A DNA stretch of 64,000 nucleotides from Metarhizobium sp964253915 (lineage in GTDB: Bacteria; Pseudomonadota; Alphaproteobacteria; Rhizobiales; Rhizobiaceae), in contig NZ_CAXUSG020000007.1 in NCBI RefSeq assembly GCF_964253915.1, positions 62,001-126,000 on the forward strand, read 5' to 3'. Position numbers and translations under genes: made by a program. Shown here one piece after another: positions 7,890 through 19,646 of the stretch. Each line of letters opens with the position of its first letter. Within the stretch, counting starts at the first letter, position 1. The notes below the pieces were generated by a model. That model was given only the letters and a program-made list of their open reading frames with translations. It made no database searches and was not told where the DNA came from.

Positions 7890-8381
7890 ATGCGCCACAG
7901 AACCGGCCTGCCCCTGATCGTCCTCGCCTGCCTTGCGCTCACATCGACCGCACAGGCAGCCACTGAAAAGTGTGATGCCTGGACCGCCGCCCTGGAAGAG
8001 GATGAAGGTGGCCCGACGATGACGGCCAGCGTCTGCAATTCGCAGCTGGAGCCGCCCGGTCAGATTCGCATGCAGTGCGGCGGCGAAGGCGCCCTGATGC
8101 TGCGCTACCTGCCCGGCGGCAAGGGTCCTTTTCTCGAAGACGGCTTCGAGACCGACGCAAACTTCACGGACGGCACCAGCACGGTCGTGGCCCATCTGCG
8201 CCTGGAGGCTATGGATGGCGCTCTCACCACTTCGGTGCAGGCAGGCAGTCCGCTGGAAACCATGCTCGCCAACGGCAGCAGCCTGACGGTTGCGCCGATC
8301 CACACCGGCATGAAGCAGGAAACCTTCACCCTCAAGAAATCGTCAGCCGCCCTCTCCAAGCTCAAGGCGAACTGCCGATAA
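7890..8381 (+). CDS. Secreted hypothetical protein
   Basis: A 163-residue protein with a clear signal peptide: Met-Arg-His-Arg, a hydrophobic core, and cleavage likely after Thr-Ala-Gln-Ala. The mature part has Cys residues near 30, 54 and 69 and at the penultimate position (about 162), suggesting two disulfides. It is rich in small and beta-forming residues with no recognised domain. GGAG at 7878-7881 lies eight bases before ATG 7890, which favours this start over ATG 7884. It precedes the thioesterase gene by 21 bases and may share its transcript. Function unknown. Confidence 0.7.
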   Translation: MRHRTGLPLIVLACLALTSTAQAATEKCDAWTAALEEDEGGPTMTASVCNSQLEPPGQIRMQCGGEGALMLRYLPGGKGPFLEDGFETDANFTDGTSTVVAHLRLEAMDGALTTSVQAGSPLETMLANGSSLTVAPIHTGMKQETFTLKKSSAALSKLKANCR

Positions 8382-8402
8382 ACAGCAAAACGGGAAATTT
8401 GC

Positions 8403-8792
8403 ATGACAGAGAATGAACGCCCGGCCGGCGAACTGACGCTCCGCACCCTGGCCATGCCAGGTGACGCCAACGCGGCCGGCGATATCTTCGGTGGCTGGGT
8501 CATGGCGCAGATGGACCTTGCCTCCGGCATCCGCGCTGCCGAACGCGCCCATGGACGCGTCGTCACCGCCGCCGTCAAGGAAATGGCCTTCCAGCTGCCG
8601 GTGAAGATCGGCGATACCCTGTGCGTCTATACCGATATCGTCGCCGTCGGCCGCACCTCGATCACGCTTTCGGTCGAAAGCTGGGCGCAACGATATCTGA
8701 CGCCGCACATGGAGAAGGTGACAGGCGCCACCTTCGTGATGGTGGCGCTCGACGGCGACGGAAAACCGAAGCCGGTGCCTGCGGAAGAGTGA
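8403..8792 (+). CDS. Acyl-CoA thioesterase, YciA-like hotdog fold
   Basis: A 129-residue single hotdog-domain enzyme expected to hydrolyse acyl-CoA. It shows Leu-Arg-Thr-Leu-Ala-Met-Pro-Gly-Asp-Ala-Asn, then Gly-Asp-Ile-Phe-Gly-Gly-Trp-Val-Met near residues 26-34 with the catalytic Asp, Ala-Val-Lys-Glu-Met-x-Phe, and Val-Gly-Asp-like Ile-Gly-Asp-Thr-Leu. Length and motifs match YciA-type broad-range thioesterases, which act as hexamers. It starts 21 bases after the secreted protein gene. Confidence 0.88.
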   Translation: MTENERPAGELTLRTLAMPGDANAAGDIFGGWVMAQMDLASGIRAAERAHGRVVTAAVKEMAFQLPVKIGDTLCVYTDIVAVGRTSITLSVESWAQRYLTPHMEKVTGATFVMVALDGDGKPKPVPAEE

Positions 8793-8841
8793 ACGTAAAA
8801 CGGCGCGGGCCGACAAAAGGCCGACACGAGAGGACGAGGCG

Positions 8842-10206
8842 ATGACCACAATCACATGGCTCAATCAGGGAACCGTCAGCCCGGCATTGAAGGCGCAGCT
8901 TGAAACGCTGACACGCCAGGCAGCGGATTACATCAACGGTTTTCTGGCGCGCCCGATCAACTTCGACATCTCGATGAACGTCGACAATTCCTATCCGCGT
9001 TTTGCCGGCAACGCAGCGACGACATCCGGCAACGATCCGGCCCGCCCGGATCTCTGGGAAGGCGTCGGCATCCACCAGGCCCGGACGGGAACGGAGGTCA
9101 GCGGCTACGACACGCAGATGACCATCAACCAGGCCTATCTCGAAGGGCTGTTCCTCGATACCACGCCGGGCACGAGCAACGACCTGCCGGCCGGCAAGAC
9201 CGACGGTTTTTCCGTGCTGGTGCATGAGATGATGCACGGCCTCGGCTTCGTCGGCTGGACGGACTGGTCCACCTACCAGAACACCACCGGCTATTCCGCA
9301 CCCTACGACTATCTGATCAGCGTCAACAACGGCCGCCCCTATTTCGTCGGCGAGACGGCCATGCAGGTCTATGGCGGCGCCGTGCCGCTCACCGCCGGCA
9401 ACGTCTTCCATGTCGGCAACAACAGCGGCGACGGACAGGATCTCGTTCCCGACCTGATGAACGGCGTCGTCTACTACTATGCGACGCGCTACACCATGAG
9501 CGACCTCGACCTCGCCTTCCTGGCGGATTTCGGCATCGGCACGGTGCGCTCCGACATCCTGAAGGCCACCGCCGGTACCGACAATATCGCGGCGGGTGGC
9601 GGCAACGACATCATCCGCGCTGCCGGCACATCCGCCGACGTCTTCAATGGCGGCGCAGGTTCGGATACGGTGATCTATGCCGGCTCACGATCGGCCTACG
9701 GCAACGACTGGAACGGCGACGGCTCGATCAGCGTCGCCAAGGGCGGGGCGACCGACAGCCTGTTTTCCATCGAGCGCATCCGCTTCGACGACGGCGACCT
9801 CATCTTCGACATTGCCAGCGCCAACGGTGCCGCAGCCTACCGCCTCTACGGCGGCGCCTTCGACCGGACACCGGACGAAGGCGGCCTGCGCTTCTGGATC
9901 GACCAATGGCTGGACACCGGCCGCTCGCTGAAGGATGCGGCGGCGCAATTCATCGGCAGCGCCGAATTCGTCAGCCTCTACGGCACCGGCCTCAGCGACC
10001 AGCAATATGTCGACCAGCTGTATCTCAACGTGCTGCATCGCGCCGGAGAAAGCGCCGGCACGGCCTATTGGTACGACTATCTGGCAAACCATCGCGGCGA
10101 CCGGGCGGATGTGCTGGTGCAATTCACCCAGCTTGCCGAATTCGTCGGCAACAGCGCCGCCAATATCAGCGACGGCTACTGGGTTACACCTGACGCCATC
10201 GCCTGA
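8842..10206 (+). CDS. Secreted zinc metalloprotease-like protein with DUF4214 domain
   Basis: A 454-residue protein without a Sec signal peptide. Residues 1-230 form a metalloprotease-like domain with His-Glu-x-x-His at 128-132 followed by Gly-Leu-Gly-Phe; the usual third ligand position (138) is Gly rather than His or Asp. Residues about 245-275 have an RTX-like Gly/Asp-rich stretch (Gly-Gly-Gly-Asn-Asp-Ile and Gly-Gly-Ala-Gly-Ser-Asp), typical of type I secretion substrates. Residues about 332-445 match DUF4214, with repeated Tyr-x-x-x-Phe-x-Arg-x-Pro-Asp-x-x-Gly and Phe-x-x-Ser-x-Glu-Phe motifs. No transporter genes are adjacent. Calcium-stabilised extracellular protein is an inference. 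Confidence 0.75.
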   Translation: MTTITWLNQGTVSPALKAQLETLTRQAADYINGFLARPINFDISMNVDNSYPRFAGNAATTSGNDPARPDLWEGVGIHQARTGTEVSGYDTQMTINQAYLEGLFLDTTPGTSNDLPAGKTDGFSVLVHEMMHGLGFVGWTDWSTYQNTTGYSAPYDYLISVNNGRPYFVGETAMQVYGGAVPLTAGNVFHVGNNSGDGQDLVPDLMNGVVYYYATRYTMSDLDLAFLADFGIGTVRSDILKATAGTDNIAAGGGNDIIRAAGTSADVFNGGAGSDTVIYAGSRSAYGNDWNGDGSISVAKGGATDSLFSIERIRFDDGDLIFDIASANGAAAYRLYGGAFDRTPDEGGLRFWIDQWLDTGRSLKDAAAQFIGSAEFVSLYGTGLSDQQYVDQLYLNVLHRAGESAGTAYWYDYLANHRGDRADVLVQFTQLAEFVGNSAANISDGYWVTPDAIA

Positions 10207-10220
10207 CCGGCAGGCTGTTC

Positions 10221-10574
10221 CTACGCCCGGAACACGAAGCTCGCGCCGAGCGCGATGAGCGCGAAGCCGATCGCATGGTTCCAGGTCAGCCCTTCCTTGA
10301 GCCAGAACACCGAAAAGCCGGCGAAGACCAGGAGGGTAATCACCTCCTGGATCGTCTTCAGCTGCGCCGTCGTATAGACGGCGGAGCCGATGCGGTTGGC
10401 CGGGACGGCAAGGCAATATTCAAAGAAGGCAATCCCCCAACTTGCCAGAATGGCGATCCAGATGGCGCTGCCCTTGTGCTTGAGGTGGCCGTACCAGGCA
10501 AAGGTCATGAACACGTTGGATGCGAGCAGCATGACGATCGGCCAGACGGCCGAAGGGGTGAGGAATGCGGGCAT
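10221..10574 (-). CDS. DMT family / DUF486 membrane protein
   Basis: A 117-residue four-helix membrane protein of the small DUF486 branch of the drug/metabolite transporter superfamily. Typical features are Phe-Met-Thr-Phe-Ala-Trp-Tyr-Gly-His-Leu near residue 22, Ser-Trp-Gly-Ile-Ala-Phe-Phe-Glu-Tyr near 45, and Gln-Leu-Lys-Thr-Ile-Gln-Glu-Val near 70. Substrate unknown; proteins this size probably act as dimers. It is convergent with the metalloprotease gene, 14 bases apart. Confidence 0.88.
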   Translation of the reverse strand: MPAFLTPSAVWPIVMLLASNVFMTFAWYGHLKHKGSAIWIAILASWGIAFFEYCLAVPANRIGSAVYTTAQLKTIQEVITLLVFAGFSVFWLKEGLTWNHAIGFALIALGASFVFRA

Positions 10575-10907
10575 GGGGAATCACCTTGGAAAATGCGGTT
10601 GAGCGGTCAGCATCTGGCCGGTTCGCCGGAGAATTCAAGAGGCGGTCACGGCATAAATTCGGGAATGCGCGCAAAACGGGTACGAGCCAAAATTCCCGCC
10701 TGGGCGGCGTGCGAAGGCGGCTCAAACATCCTTATGAATTCCCTTGGAGATTTCAGAGCGCCAACTCTTGGTAAACGTTCCGTAAGCAACCTGCGCTCGG
10801 CATCGAGCATCCGCATTAAACGAAAATTATCAGATCACGGATATGCTCTGTCGTGATTTTGATCATCAGTTGTTTGTGGGACGGGCGCCTGTCCGTCATT
10901 GGGTCGT
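10575..10907. other. Intergenic stretch between divergent genes
   Basis: About 330 bases with no believable coding frame. The right half (10790-10860) is AT-richer, as expected for the promoter of the GGDEF-EAL gene. No clear palindrome, tRNA or terminator was seen. Confidence 0.4.
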
Positions 10908-12905
10908 ATGGCTGAAAATTATCAGACCGAGATCTCCGTCAGGGAGTTTCTACCGGAGATCAAGGCCGCCCAGGCGACGGCAGTCATTGCTGCGGTCAAA
11001 TCCTCGATCTATTTCAACCTGTGTATCTCCGCCTCCGCTGTCCTGATCGCCATGGTGGTCAACGGCCCATCCGCATCGATCTTCGTCTGGCTGGCGATCG
11101 CCCAAACGATCCTGGCACTGCGTTTCTCTTTCCAGCGCGGCATGGATGCACGCCTCGTCGCAGCGGGACGCGCCGATGCCGCCCTGCGCGTATTGAGCTA
11201 CGGATCATTCGCCAGCGGAATGGCATGGGCGGCCCTCCCCTTTTTCATCACAGACTTCGACGGCGGCGGCAAGGATGCCTTCATCCTGCTGGTCATGGTC
11301 GGCATCGCCGCCGGTGGCGTTATCAGGCATATCGCCTACAGTCCTGTGGCCCTGACCTTCGCCATGCCGCCGATGGTGTCCATCGTCTTCAATCTCGCCG
11401 CGGAAGGAACGAGCGCATCGACGATCCTGGCCCTCAATGTCGTCGGCCTGCTGGTCGTCTTGTATAAAAGCAGCGTCGCCGGAGAATCCACTTTCGCCAA
11501 CAACGAGTTGAGCAAGTTGCGGGCAACCCGACTGGCAAGCTCGCTGCGTGAAGCCAATGTCGACATCCTGCAGAAAAACGCCCGTCTGGAAGTGCTCGCA
11601 AATTGCGACCCGCTGACCGGCCTTTCTAACCGCGCCTTGTTCAACAGCAAGCTCAAGGAACATATCGCTTCCGCCGCGACCTTCGGTCACGAAGTCGCGC
11701 TGCTGATCATCGATCTCGACCGCTTCAAGTCGATCAACGACACGCTGGGCCACAGCGCCGGCGATTCGGTTCTGGTGCAGACGAGTGCGCGCCTGCGTGC
11801 CGTAATCGCCTCGAAAGGCGAGATCGCCCGGCTTGGCGGCGACGAATTCGCCATCATCGTCACCGGTGCGGATGCGGCACGAACAGCAAGGCTCGCTGCC
11901 CGGGACATCCTGAAGAAGACCAAGGCACCGCTCACGGTCGGCGGCGGCGCCTTCGTCATCGGCACGTCGATCGGCCTTGCGGCCTTTCCGCAGCATGCCG
12001 AGACGGCCGAGGAACTGCTCGCCTGCGCCGACATGGCGCTCTACGAGGCCAAGGAGCGCGGCCGGCGGCGACTGCAGGAATTCAATCCGCGGCTCAAGTC
12101 GCAGGCCGACCGCCAGCGCCAGATCGAACTCGATCTCGAAGAGGCGATCCGCGCAGGCTCCGTCGAGGCATGGTTCCAGCCGCAGGTTCTCCTGAACAGC
12201 CGTGAAATCGTTGGTTTCGAGGCGCTGGTGCGGTGGACGCATCCGCGTCTCGGCTACATTTCGCCACCCGAGATCGTCCAGGCGGCACAGGTCATGCATA
12301 TCACCGACAAGCTGACGGCACATATCGCCGCCGCTGCCTGCCGGCTGCTCAATCGCCTGCCGGAACTCGGCCTGCCGGAAGCCACCGTCGCCATCAACGT
12401 CTCGCCGCGTGAGTTCTCTTTCTATTCATTGGCGGATGTGCTGGGCCTTGTGACGAAACAGCACGGCATCAACCCCGCCCTCCTCGAGATCGAGATCACC
12501 GAAGAGGCGATCATCGACACCAGCATCGTCGGCAACGAACTGAAGCGCCTCGAAGAAGCCGGCTACAAACTTGCCGTCGATGATTTCGGCATGGGCCACT
12601 CCTCGCTCGCCTATCTCATCAGCCTGAAGATCGACCGGCTTAAGATCGACCGCTCCTTCGTCGAAGGCGTTTCCAAGAGCCGCCACAACCAGGCGCTCAT
12701 CGCCGCCCTGATCGGCATCGGCCATACGCTGCAGATCGACATTGTCGTCGAAGGCGTCGAGCACGAGGAGGATGTCGAGGTGCTGCGCGTACTCGGCTGC
12801 CGCATCGGCCAGGGTTATCTCTATGCCCGCCCGATGTCTGTTGACAAGCTCGATGGATGGATCGAGGAACACAGCAGGACGATCACCGCCCGCGCCGTCG
12901 CCTGA
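10908..12905 (+). CDS. Membrane GGDEF-EAL protein (cyclic-di-GMP turnover)
   Basis: A 665-residue protein. Residues about 25-190 contain five or six hydrophobic helices, a membrane sensor region. A GGDEF domain follows (about 227-390) with the intact Arg-Leu-Gly-Gly-Asp-Glu-Phe active-site loop near 310, then an EAL domain (about 405-655) with Glu-Ala-Leu-Val-Arg-Trp near 437, Glu-Ile-Thr-Glu, and Asp-Asp-Phe-Gly-Met-Gly plus Lys-Ile-Asp-Arg. Both catalytic motifs look complete, so it may synthesise and degrade c-di-GMP, or one domain may regulate the other. An in-frame TTG at 10899 is possible but ATG 10908 is preferred; the ribosome-binding site is weak. Confidence 0.92.
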   Translation: MAENYQTEISVREFLPEIKAAQATAVIAAVKSSIYFNLCISASAVLIAMVVNGPSASIFVWLAIAQTILALRFSFQRGMDARLVAAGRADAALRVLSYGSFASGMAWAALPFFITDFDGGGKDAFILLVMVGIAAGGVIRHIAYSPVALTFAMPPMVSIVFNLAAEGTSASTILALNVVGLLVVLYKSSVAGESTFANNELSKLRATRLASSLREANVDILQKNARLEVLANCDPLTGLSNRALFNSKLKEHIASAATFGHEVALLIIDLDRFKSINDTLGHSAGDSVLVQTSARLRAVIASKGEIARLGGDEFAIIVTGADAARTARLAARDILKKTKAPLTVGGGAFVIGTSIGLAAFPQHAETAEELLACADMALYEAKERGRRRLQEFNPRLKSQADRQRQIELDLEEAIRAGSVEAWFQPQVLLNSREIVGFEALVRWTHPRLGYISPPEIVQAAQVMHITDKLTAHIAAAACRLLNRLPELGLPEATVAINVSPREFSFYSLADVLGLVTKQHGINPALLEIEITEEAIIDTSIVGNELKRLEEAGYKLAVDDFGMGHSSLAYLISLKIDRLKIDRSFVEGVSKSRHNQALIAALIGIGHTLQIDIVVEGVEHEEDVEVLRVLGCRIGQGYLYARPMSVDKLDGWIEEHSRTITARAVA

Positions 12906-12984
12906 ACCTCCGCCGCGTGCGGATGTTGCCTTTTTGTACTCTTTACCTCTTTTCTTTCTGGCGGACTCTCTCCATATTCCGCCC

Positions 12985-15975
<2,991 letters not shown>

Positions 15976-16107
15976 TGGCCGGCACTTGATCCACGCGGCA
16001 GCACAGCCCATGATGCCCGCCGCTGCCGTCTCCTTGACCGCAGCGATGCGGCCTGTTTGTGACCACCTGCCGCTGCGGCCCAGAAATCCTGTCGGGAGAT
16101 TGTTCGC

Positions 16108-16581
16108 ATGCGCCTAGCCGCCCTCGCCCTCGGTCTGTTTCTGGCAGCAGTTTACGCCCTGCCGGCAGCCGCCGAAACCTACAAGACACCGCAGACGCTG
16201 CTGAAAGCCCTCTACGCCTTCAGCCTGCACAGCGAGGATGGCGATCCGGATGCGCCGTCCCTCTACTCCGCCTTCTTCTCCGACCACCTCAATGCGCTGA
16301 TTAAGGCCGATCGCGACAAGACCCCGGAAGGCGAAATCGGCGCCCTCGATTTCGACCCGGTCATCGCCGGCCAGGACGGCCAGCCGAGCGGTCTCCGCAT
16401 CGGTCAGCCGCTGATCCTCGACAATTCCGCCGAAGTCGAGGTCGAATTCACCAACTTCGAACCGATTAAACTTCACTACACGCTGGTGAAACAGGGCGAC
16501 GGGTGGAAGGTCGACGACATAGCCAAACAGGATGGCGAATACCCGTGGAGCCTGGGAGCGATTTTCGGAAACGGCCAATAG
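16108..16581 (+). CDS. Secreted hypothetical protein, DUF3828-like
   Basis: A 157-residue protein with a signal peptide (hydrophobic residues 3-16, cleavage probably after Pro-Ala-Ala-Ala). The mature domain has helical and strand elements with Asp/Glu-rich loops and ends in Gly-Trp-Lys-Val-Asp-Asp-Ile, a pattern seen in DUF3828-type and NTF2-like periplasmic proteins. There are no cysteines and no catalytic motif. It follows uvrB by 132 bases. Function unknown; the family name is tentative. Confidence 0.65.
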   Translation: MRLAALALGLFLAAVYALPAAAETYKTPQTLLKALYAFSLHSEDGDPDAPSLYSAFFSDHLNALIKADRDKTPEGEIGALDFDPVIAGQDGQPSGLRIGQPLILDNSAEVEVEFTNFEPIKLHYTLVKQGDGWKVDDIAKQDGEYPWSLGAIFGNGQ

Positions 16582-16708
16582 GCAGGCGCTGGCGAATATC
16601 GCGCCAGACGTAACCTTTATCTGCGACTTCTCATATGTCGTACTTTAAATCTCTCTCAACCTCCTCTGTGATATTGCCAAGGCTGCCAGCTAGGAAAAGG
16701 AGAGTCAC

Positions 16709-16921
16709 ATGGCGCTGATCGATTTCAAAAACACGCACAATCAGTCCGTCTACGTCAATCCTGCGCATGTGGCTTACATTGCCGTATTCGAAGAGAACGT
16801 TACGATCATCGCGCTCGCGGTAACCGGCGCCGGCGGCAAGCCGGTTGCGCTCTATGTCCGCGGCGATATCGACCATGTCCATCATCGCCTGAGCACGCCG
16901 CCGATCCGCCACGCGGCGTGA
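16709..16921 (+). CDS. Small hypothetical protein
   Basis: A 70-residue protein with a strong ribosome-binding site (AAAAGGAGAG, 6 bases from ATG 16709). It begins Ala-Leu-Ile-Asp-Phe-Lys-Asn and has alternating hydrophobic residues suggesting a small beta sheet (Val-Tyr-Val-Asn-Pro, Ala-Tyr-Ile-Ala-Val-Phe, Val-Thr-Ile-Ile-Ala-Leu-Ala-Val). The C-terminus is His-rich (Asp-His-Val-His-His). This resembles small flagellar FlbD-like or DUF-type beta proteins, but no family can be assigned with confidence. It is convergent with the J-domain gene. Confidence 0.55.
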   Translation: MALIDFKNTHNQSVYVNPAHVAYIAVFEENVTIIALAVTGAGGKPVALYVRGDIDHVHHRLSTPPIRHAA

Positions 16922-16984
16922 AGAACGCCGCCGGCAGATGACCGGCGCTGGCACCGCGATGCTCCCTGCCAAGGCGGCCGGAAA

Positions 16985-17578
16985 CTATTCCGCCGCCTTC
17001 GACATCAACGGCAATTCGCCGCCTTCCAGCTCATAAGAATAACCTTCGAGCATCGCATAGGCATGCTCGATCGTCTCGATCTGCGCCTCCGCCTTGCGGA
17101 TGGCATCGGCGATCGACTGGCTGCGGGCGCGCAGCATCGAACCCAGCACATCGTTGCCCGGACGCCGGCCGAGCCGGTCGACATGTTTTCGCACCCGCGA
17201 GCGATGGCGTTCCAGCTCCAGGATATGGAAGCGGCTCTTGACGATGTCGTCCGAGAGTTTGCGGCGCATGGCGGCGACGGGGTCGTAGCTGCCGGGTTCG
17301 CGCTCGTCGAGGATGAAGTCGTTGACCAGCATCTCCAGCATCAACGCGCCTTCGAGATCTTTGGAATCGGCCAGTTGCGGATCGTAGCCCGTATCGTCGT
17401 AAACTCTGCGACGCACCGGGTCGCGCAGCAAGTCATAGGCAAGCTGCAGCCGGCTGAAATGCTCGACGTCGCCGCCGGAATCGGGATGGGCGTGTTTTGC
17501 CGTCTTGCGCCAGGCAAGCTTGATCGCCTGATCGTCGGCATCCCGTCCAACTCCGAGCACTTCATAGGGATCGATCAC
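16985..17578 (-). CDS. J domain-containing protein
   Basis: A 197-residue cytoplasmic protein with an N-terminal J domain (residues 2-65): Asp-Pro-Tyr-Glu-Val-Leu-Gly-Val, helix II, and the essential His-Pro-Asp at about 31-33, then Phe-x-x-Leu-x-x-Ala-Tyr-Asp-Leu-Leu. The rest is helical and charged, with none of the Gly/Phe-rich or zinc-finger regions of DnaJ itself, so this is a type III J protein that would recruit a DnaK-type Hsp70 to a specific client. The client is unknown. Confidence 0.85.
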   Translation of the reverse strand: MIDPYEVLGVGRDADDQAIKLAWRKTAKHAHPDSGGDVEHFSRLQLAYDLLRDPVRRRVYDDTGYDPQLADSKDLEGALMLEMLVNDFILDEREPGSYDPVAAMRRKLSDDIVKSRFHILELERHRSRVRKHVDRLGRRPGNDVLGSMLRARSQSIADAIRKAEAQIETIEHAYAMLEGYSYELEGGELPLMSKAAE

Positions 17579-18145
17579 GCCAGCCGTCCTTTTCCATCAC
17601 CTGCCCGCACCTTCAGACCTACTCCCCCGCCCCGCCGGCATCAAGTCCCGAAGCAGGAAGCATCTCCCGCCATCATTGGCAGCAGTCGCGACGAAATTGT
17701 GGTGGGCCGGGCTTTTCCGGGGCAGCACCCGTTTTCCGCGCCGGCGATTTCCACAGGGGTTTCGGCGGCTAAGTGCTGGAATTCGCAGGGTAGATGACAA
17801 TCCGGTGAAAAAATCTGTGGTTCACCGCACCCTCGTCTGCCGTAACGACAAGCGACGGCCGTCAGGGAAACCGTAAAATGTCTTCCGGCGCGCTTTGTAC
17901 CTTGCTTTTTACAACATTTGCTGGCAGTCATGGTGCCGTTCGGGCACTAACATCCCGGAGACTGGACAGATTTGTAGATGTCGGCTGGTCCCAAGTGTCC
18001 GCCGGCTGCCCGGAATGGCGGGCGCGTAGACGTTCTTTCCCCGATCGTGACGACTCGACTGACCTTTCGCGGCAGCGCGGCAGGTAACACCGCCTGGGCA
18101 AAGAACACCCGGGCAACTTAACTAAAGAGGGAAGGAACCTTCATC
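17579..18145. other. Long leader/promoter region of the cold-shock gene
   Basis: About 570 bases without a credible gene; reading frames here lack ribosome-binding sites and have no coding character. The right part probably encodes a long 5' untranslated leader of the cold-shock mRNA, as in other csp genes. AAAGAGGGAAGGAA just before 18146 supplies the ribosome-binding site. A TTGTACCTTGCTTTTT segment near 17894-17910 is AT-rich and could be promoter sequence. No clear terminator or tRNA was seen. Confidence 0.4.
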
Positions 18146-18358
18146 ATGGCCACCAAAGGCACCGTAAAATTCTTCAACCAGGACAAGGGCTTCGGCTTCA
18201 TCACCCCGGAAGGCGGCGCGAAGGACGTATTCGTCCACATCTCCGCCCTGCAGGCATCTGGCATCCAGACGCTGCGTGATGGCCAGCAGGTCACGTTCGA
18301 CACCGAGCCGGATCGCATGGGCAAGGGCCCGAAGGCCGTCAACATCTCGGCTGAATAA
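18146..18358 (+). CDS. cspA: Cold-shock protein, CspA family
   Basis: A 70-residue OB-fold RNA chaperone. Both RNA-binding motifs are intact: RNP1 Lys-Gly-Phe-Gly-Phe-Ile at about residues 15-20 and RNP2 Val-Phe-Val-His-Ile at 29-33. Length and sequence match rhizobial CspA proteins that melt RNA secondary structure during cold or growth transitions. It has a strong ribosome-binding site, a long upstream leader region and a strong terminator, a single-gene unit. The symbol is used generically because rhizobia carry several csp paralogs. Confidence 0.95.
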   Translation: MATKGTVKFFNQDKGFGFITPEGGAKDVFVHISALQASGIQTLRDGQQVTFDTEPDRMGKGPKAVNISAE

Positions 18359-18402
18359 TCCTATTTGGATACAAGATTTGATCCGGTTCATACCGGGTCC
18401 GG

Positions 18403-18431
18403 ACGGCGCCCTTCGGGGCGCCGTTTTTGTT
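18403..18431 (+). terminator. Intrinsic terminator of the cold-shock gene
   Basis: ACGGCGCCC at 18403-18411 pairs with GGGCGCCGT at 18416-18424 around a short TTCG loop and is followed by TTTTGTTTT. This is a textbook rho-independent terminator 45 bases after the stop codon. Confidence 0.9.
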
Positions 18432-18511
18432 TTGGCCGCACGCTCAGCGTGTATCCGGCCCACCGGCATGGCAATGGAAGAATCCGAAGCCGGTTTTCTG
18501 GCCTGCAGGCC

Positions 18512-19525
18512 TCAGGCGCTCAGCACGTCCCGTCCGCCCTCGAAATCCACCGCGGCAAAAGCGGCAGCGATCACCTCCGGGCCGGCGCCCGGGCGGTTGG
18601 CATCGGTCGACAGGATCTGGCGAAAACGCCGCGCGCCGGCAAGGCCCTGGAACAGGCCGACCATATGGCGCGTCACATGGTGCAGCTTGCCGCCTTCGGC
18701 CATGTGTTTCGCGGCATAGGCCATCATCGTATCGCGCACGCCGTCCCAGTCCGCAGGCCGGGCCGGTGCCCCGTAGACGCGGTGATCGACATCCGCAAGC
18801 AAAGCCGCATGCTGGTAGGCCGCCCGGCCCAGCATCACGCCGTCCATATGGTCCAGATGCAGCGCCGCCGTATCGAGATCGGAAATGCCACCGTTTATGC
18901 CGAGGAAGACGTCCGGGTTCTCCCGCTTCATCCGGTAGACCAGAGAATAATCGAGCGGCGGAATTTCCCGGTTTTCCTTCGGCGATAACCCCTGCAGCCA
19001 GGCTTTTCGCGCATGGATCCAGATCGCGTCAGCGCCTGCGCCGATCATCCGCTGCAAGAAATCCGGCAATACCGCTTCCGGCTCCTGGTTGTCGACGCCG
19101 ATGCGGCACTTCACCGTCACCGGCAGGGTCGTCATCCGCTTCATGGCCGCCACACAGGCCTCCACCGCCTGCGGCTCGCGCATCAGGCAGGCGCCAAAGG
19201 TGCCGGATTGCACACGGTCGGAGGGACAGCCGACATTGAGATTGATTTCGTCGTAGCGATAATCCGCCGCAATCCGCACCGCCTCGACAAGCTTGCCCGG
19301 GTCCGAGCCGCCAAGCTGCAGCGCGGCCGGATGCTCGGACACGTCATGCCCCAGCAGGCGATCCCGCGGCCCATGAATGATCGCATCCGCCACGACCATC
19401 TCGGTATAGAGCAGCGCATGGCGCGTCAGCACCCGGTGAAAATAACGGCAATGGCGATCGGTCCAGTCGATCATCGGCGCAACCGCGAAGATCTTCCGGC
19501 CGTTCGTGAGGGCATCGGCATACAT
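18512..19525 (-). CDS. dusA: tRNA-dihydrouridine(20/20a) synthase DusA
   Basis: FMN-dependent reductase that makes dihydrouridine at D-loop positions 20 and 20a of tRNA. The 337-residue product has the DusA signatures: Val-Ala-Pro-Met-Ile-Asp-Trp-Thr-Asp-Arg-His-Cys-Arg-Tyr-Phe-His-Arg near the N-terminus, Glu-Ile-Asn-Leu-Asn-Val-Gly-Cys-Pro-Ser-Asp-Arg-Val, Gly-Ala-Cys-Leu-Met with the catalytic Cys, and Ile-Asn-Gly-Gly-Ile. The frame is open to 19573, but ATG 19525 matches the usual start and has AAAAGG upstream. dusA genes are common integration hot spots, yet no integrase or att duplication is visible here. Confidence 0.95.
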   Translation of the reverse strand: MYADALTNGRKIFAVAPMIDWTDRHCRYFHRVLTRHALLYTEMVVADAIIHGPRDRLLGHDVSEHPAALQLGGSDPGKLVEAVRIAADYRYDEINLNVGCPSDRVQSGTFGACLMREPQAVEACVAAMKRMTTLPVTVKCRIGVDNQEPEAVLPDFLQRMIGAGADAIWIHARKAWLQGLSPKENREIPPLDYSLVYRMKRENPDVFLGINGGISDLDTAALHLDHMDGVMLGRAAYQHAALLADVDHRVYGAPARPADWDGVRDTMMAYAAKHMAEGGKLHHVTRHMVGLFQGLAGARRFRQILSTDANRPGAGPEVIAAAFAAVDFEGGRDVLSA

Positions 19526-19646
19526 GAGCAAAAACCTTTTCTTGGCCGCCCCATACACCAAAATCCGTGGCAAGGCCAGTTTCCACCGGCGACGGAAAAG
19601 GTGTTAGGCTGGACGACAGGATTCGACCCTTCGTTTGTGAGCCTCC

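Noticed and set aside
18512..19573. dusA as a genomic-island attachment site
   Set aside because: dusA is a known integration hot spot, but no integrase, direct repeat of the gene end or phage genes are seen on either side.
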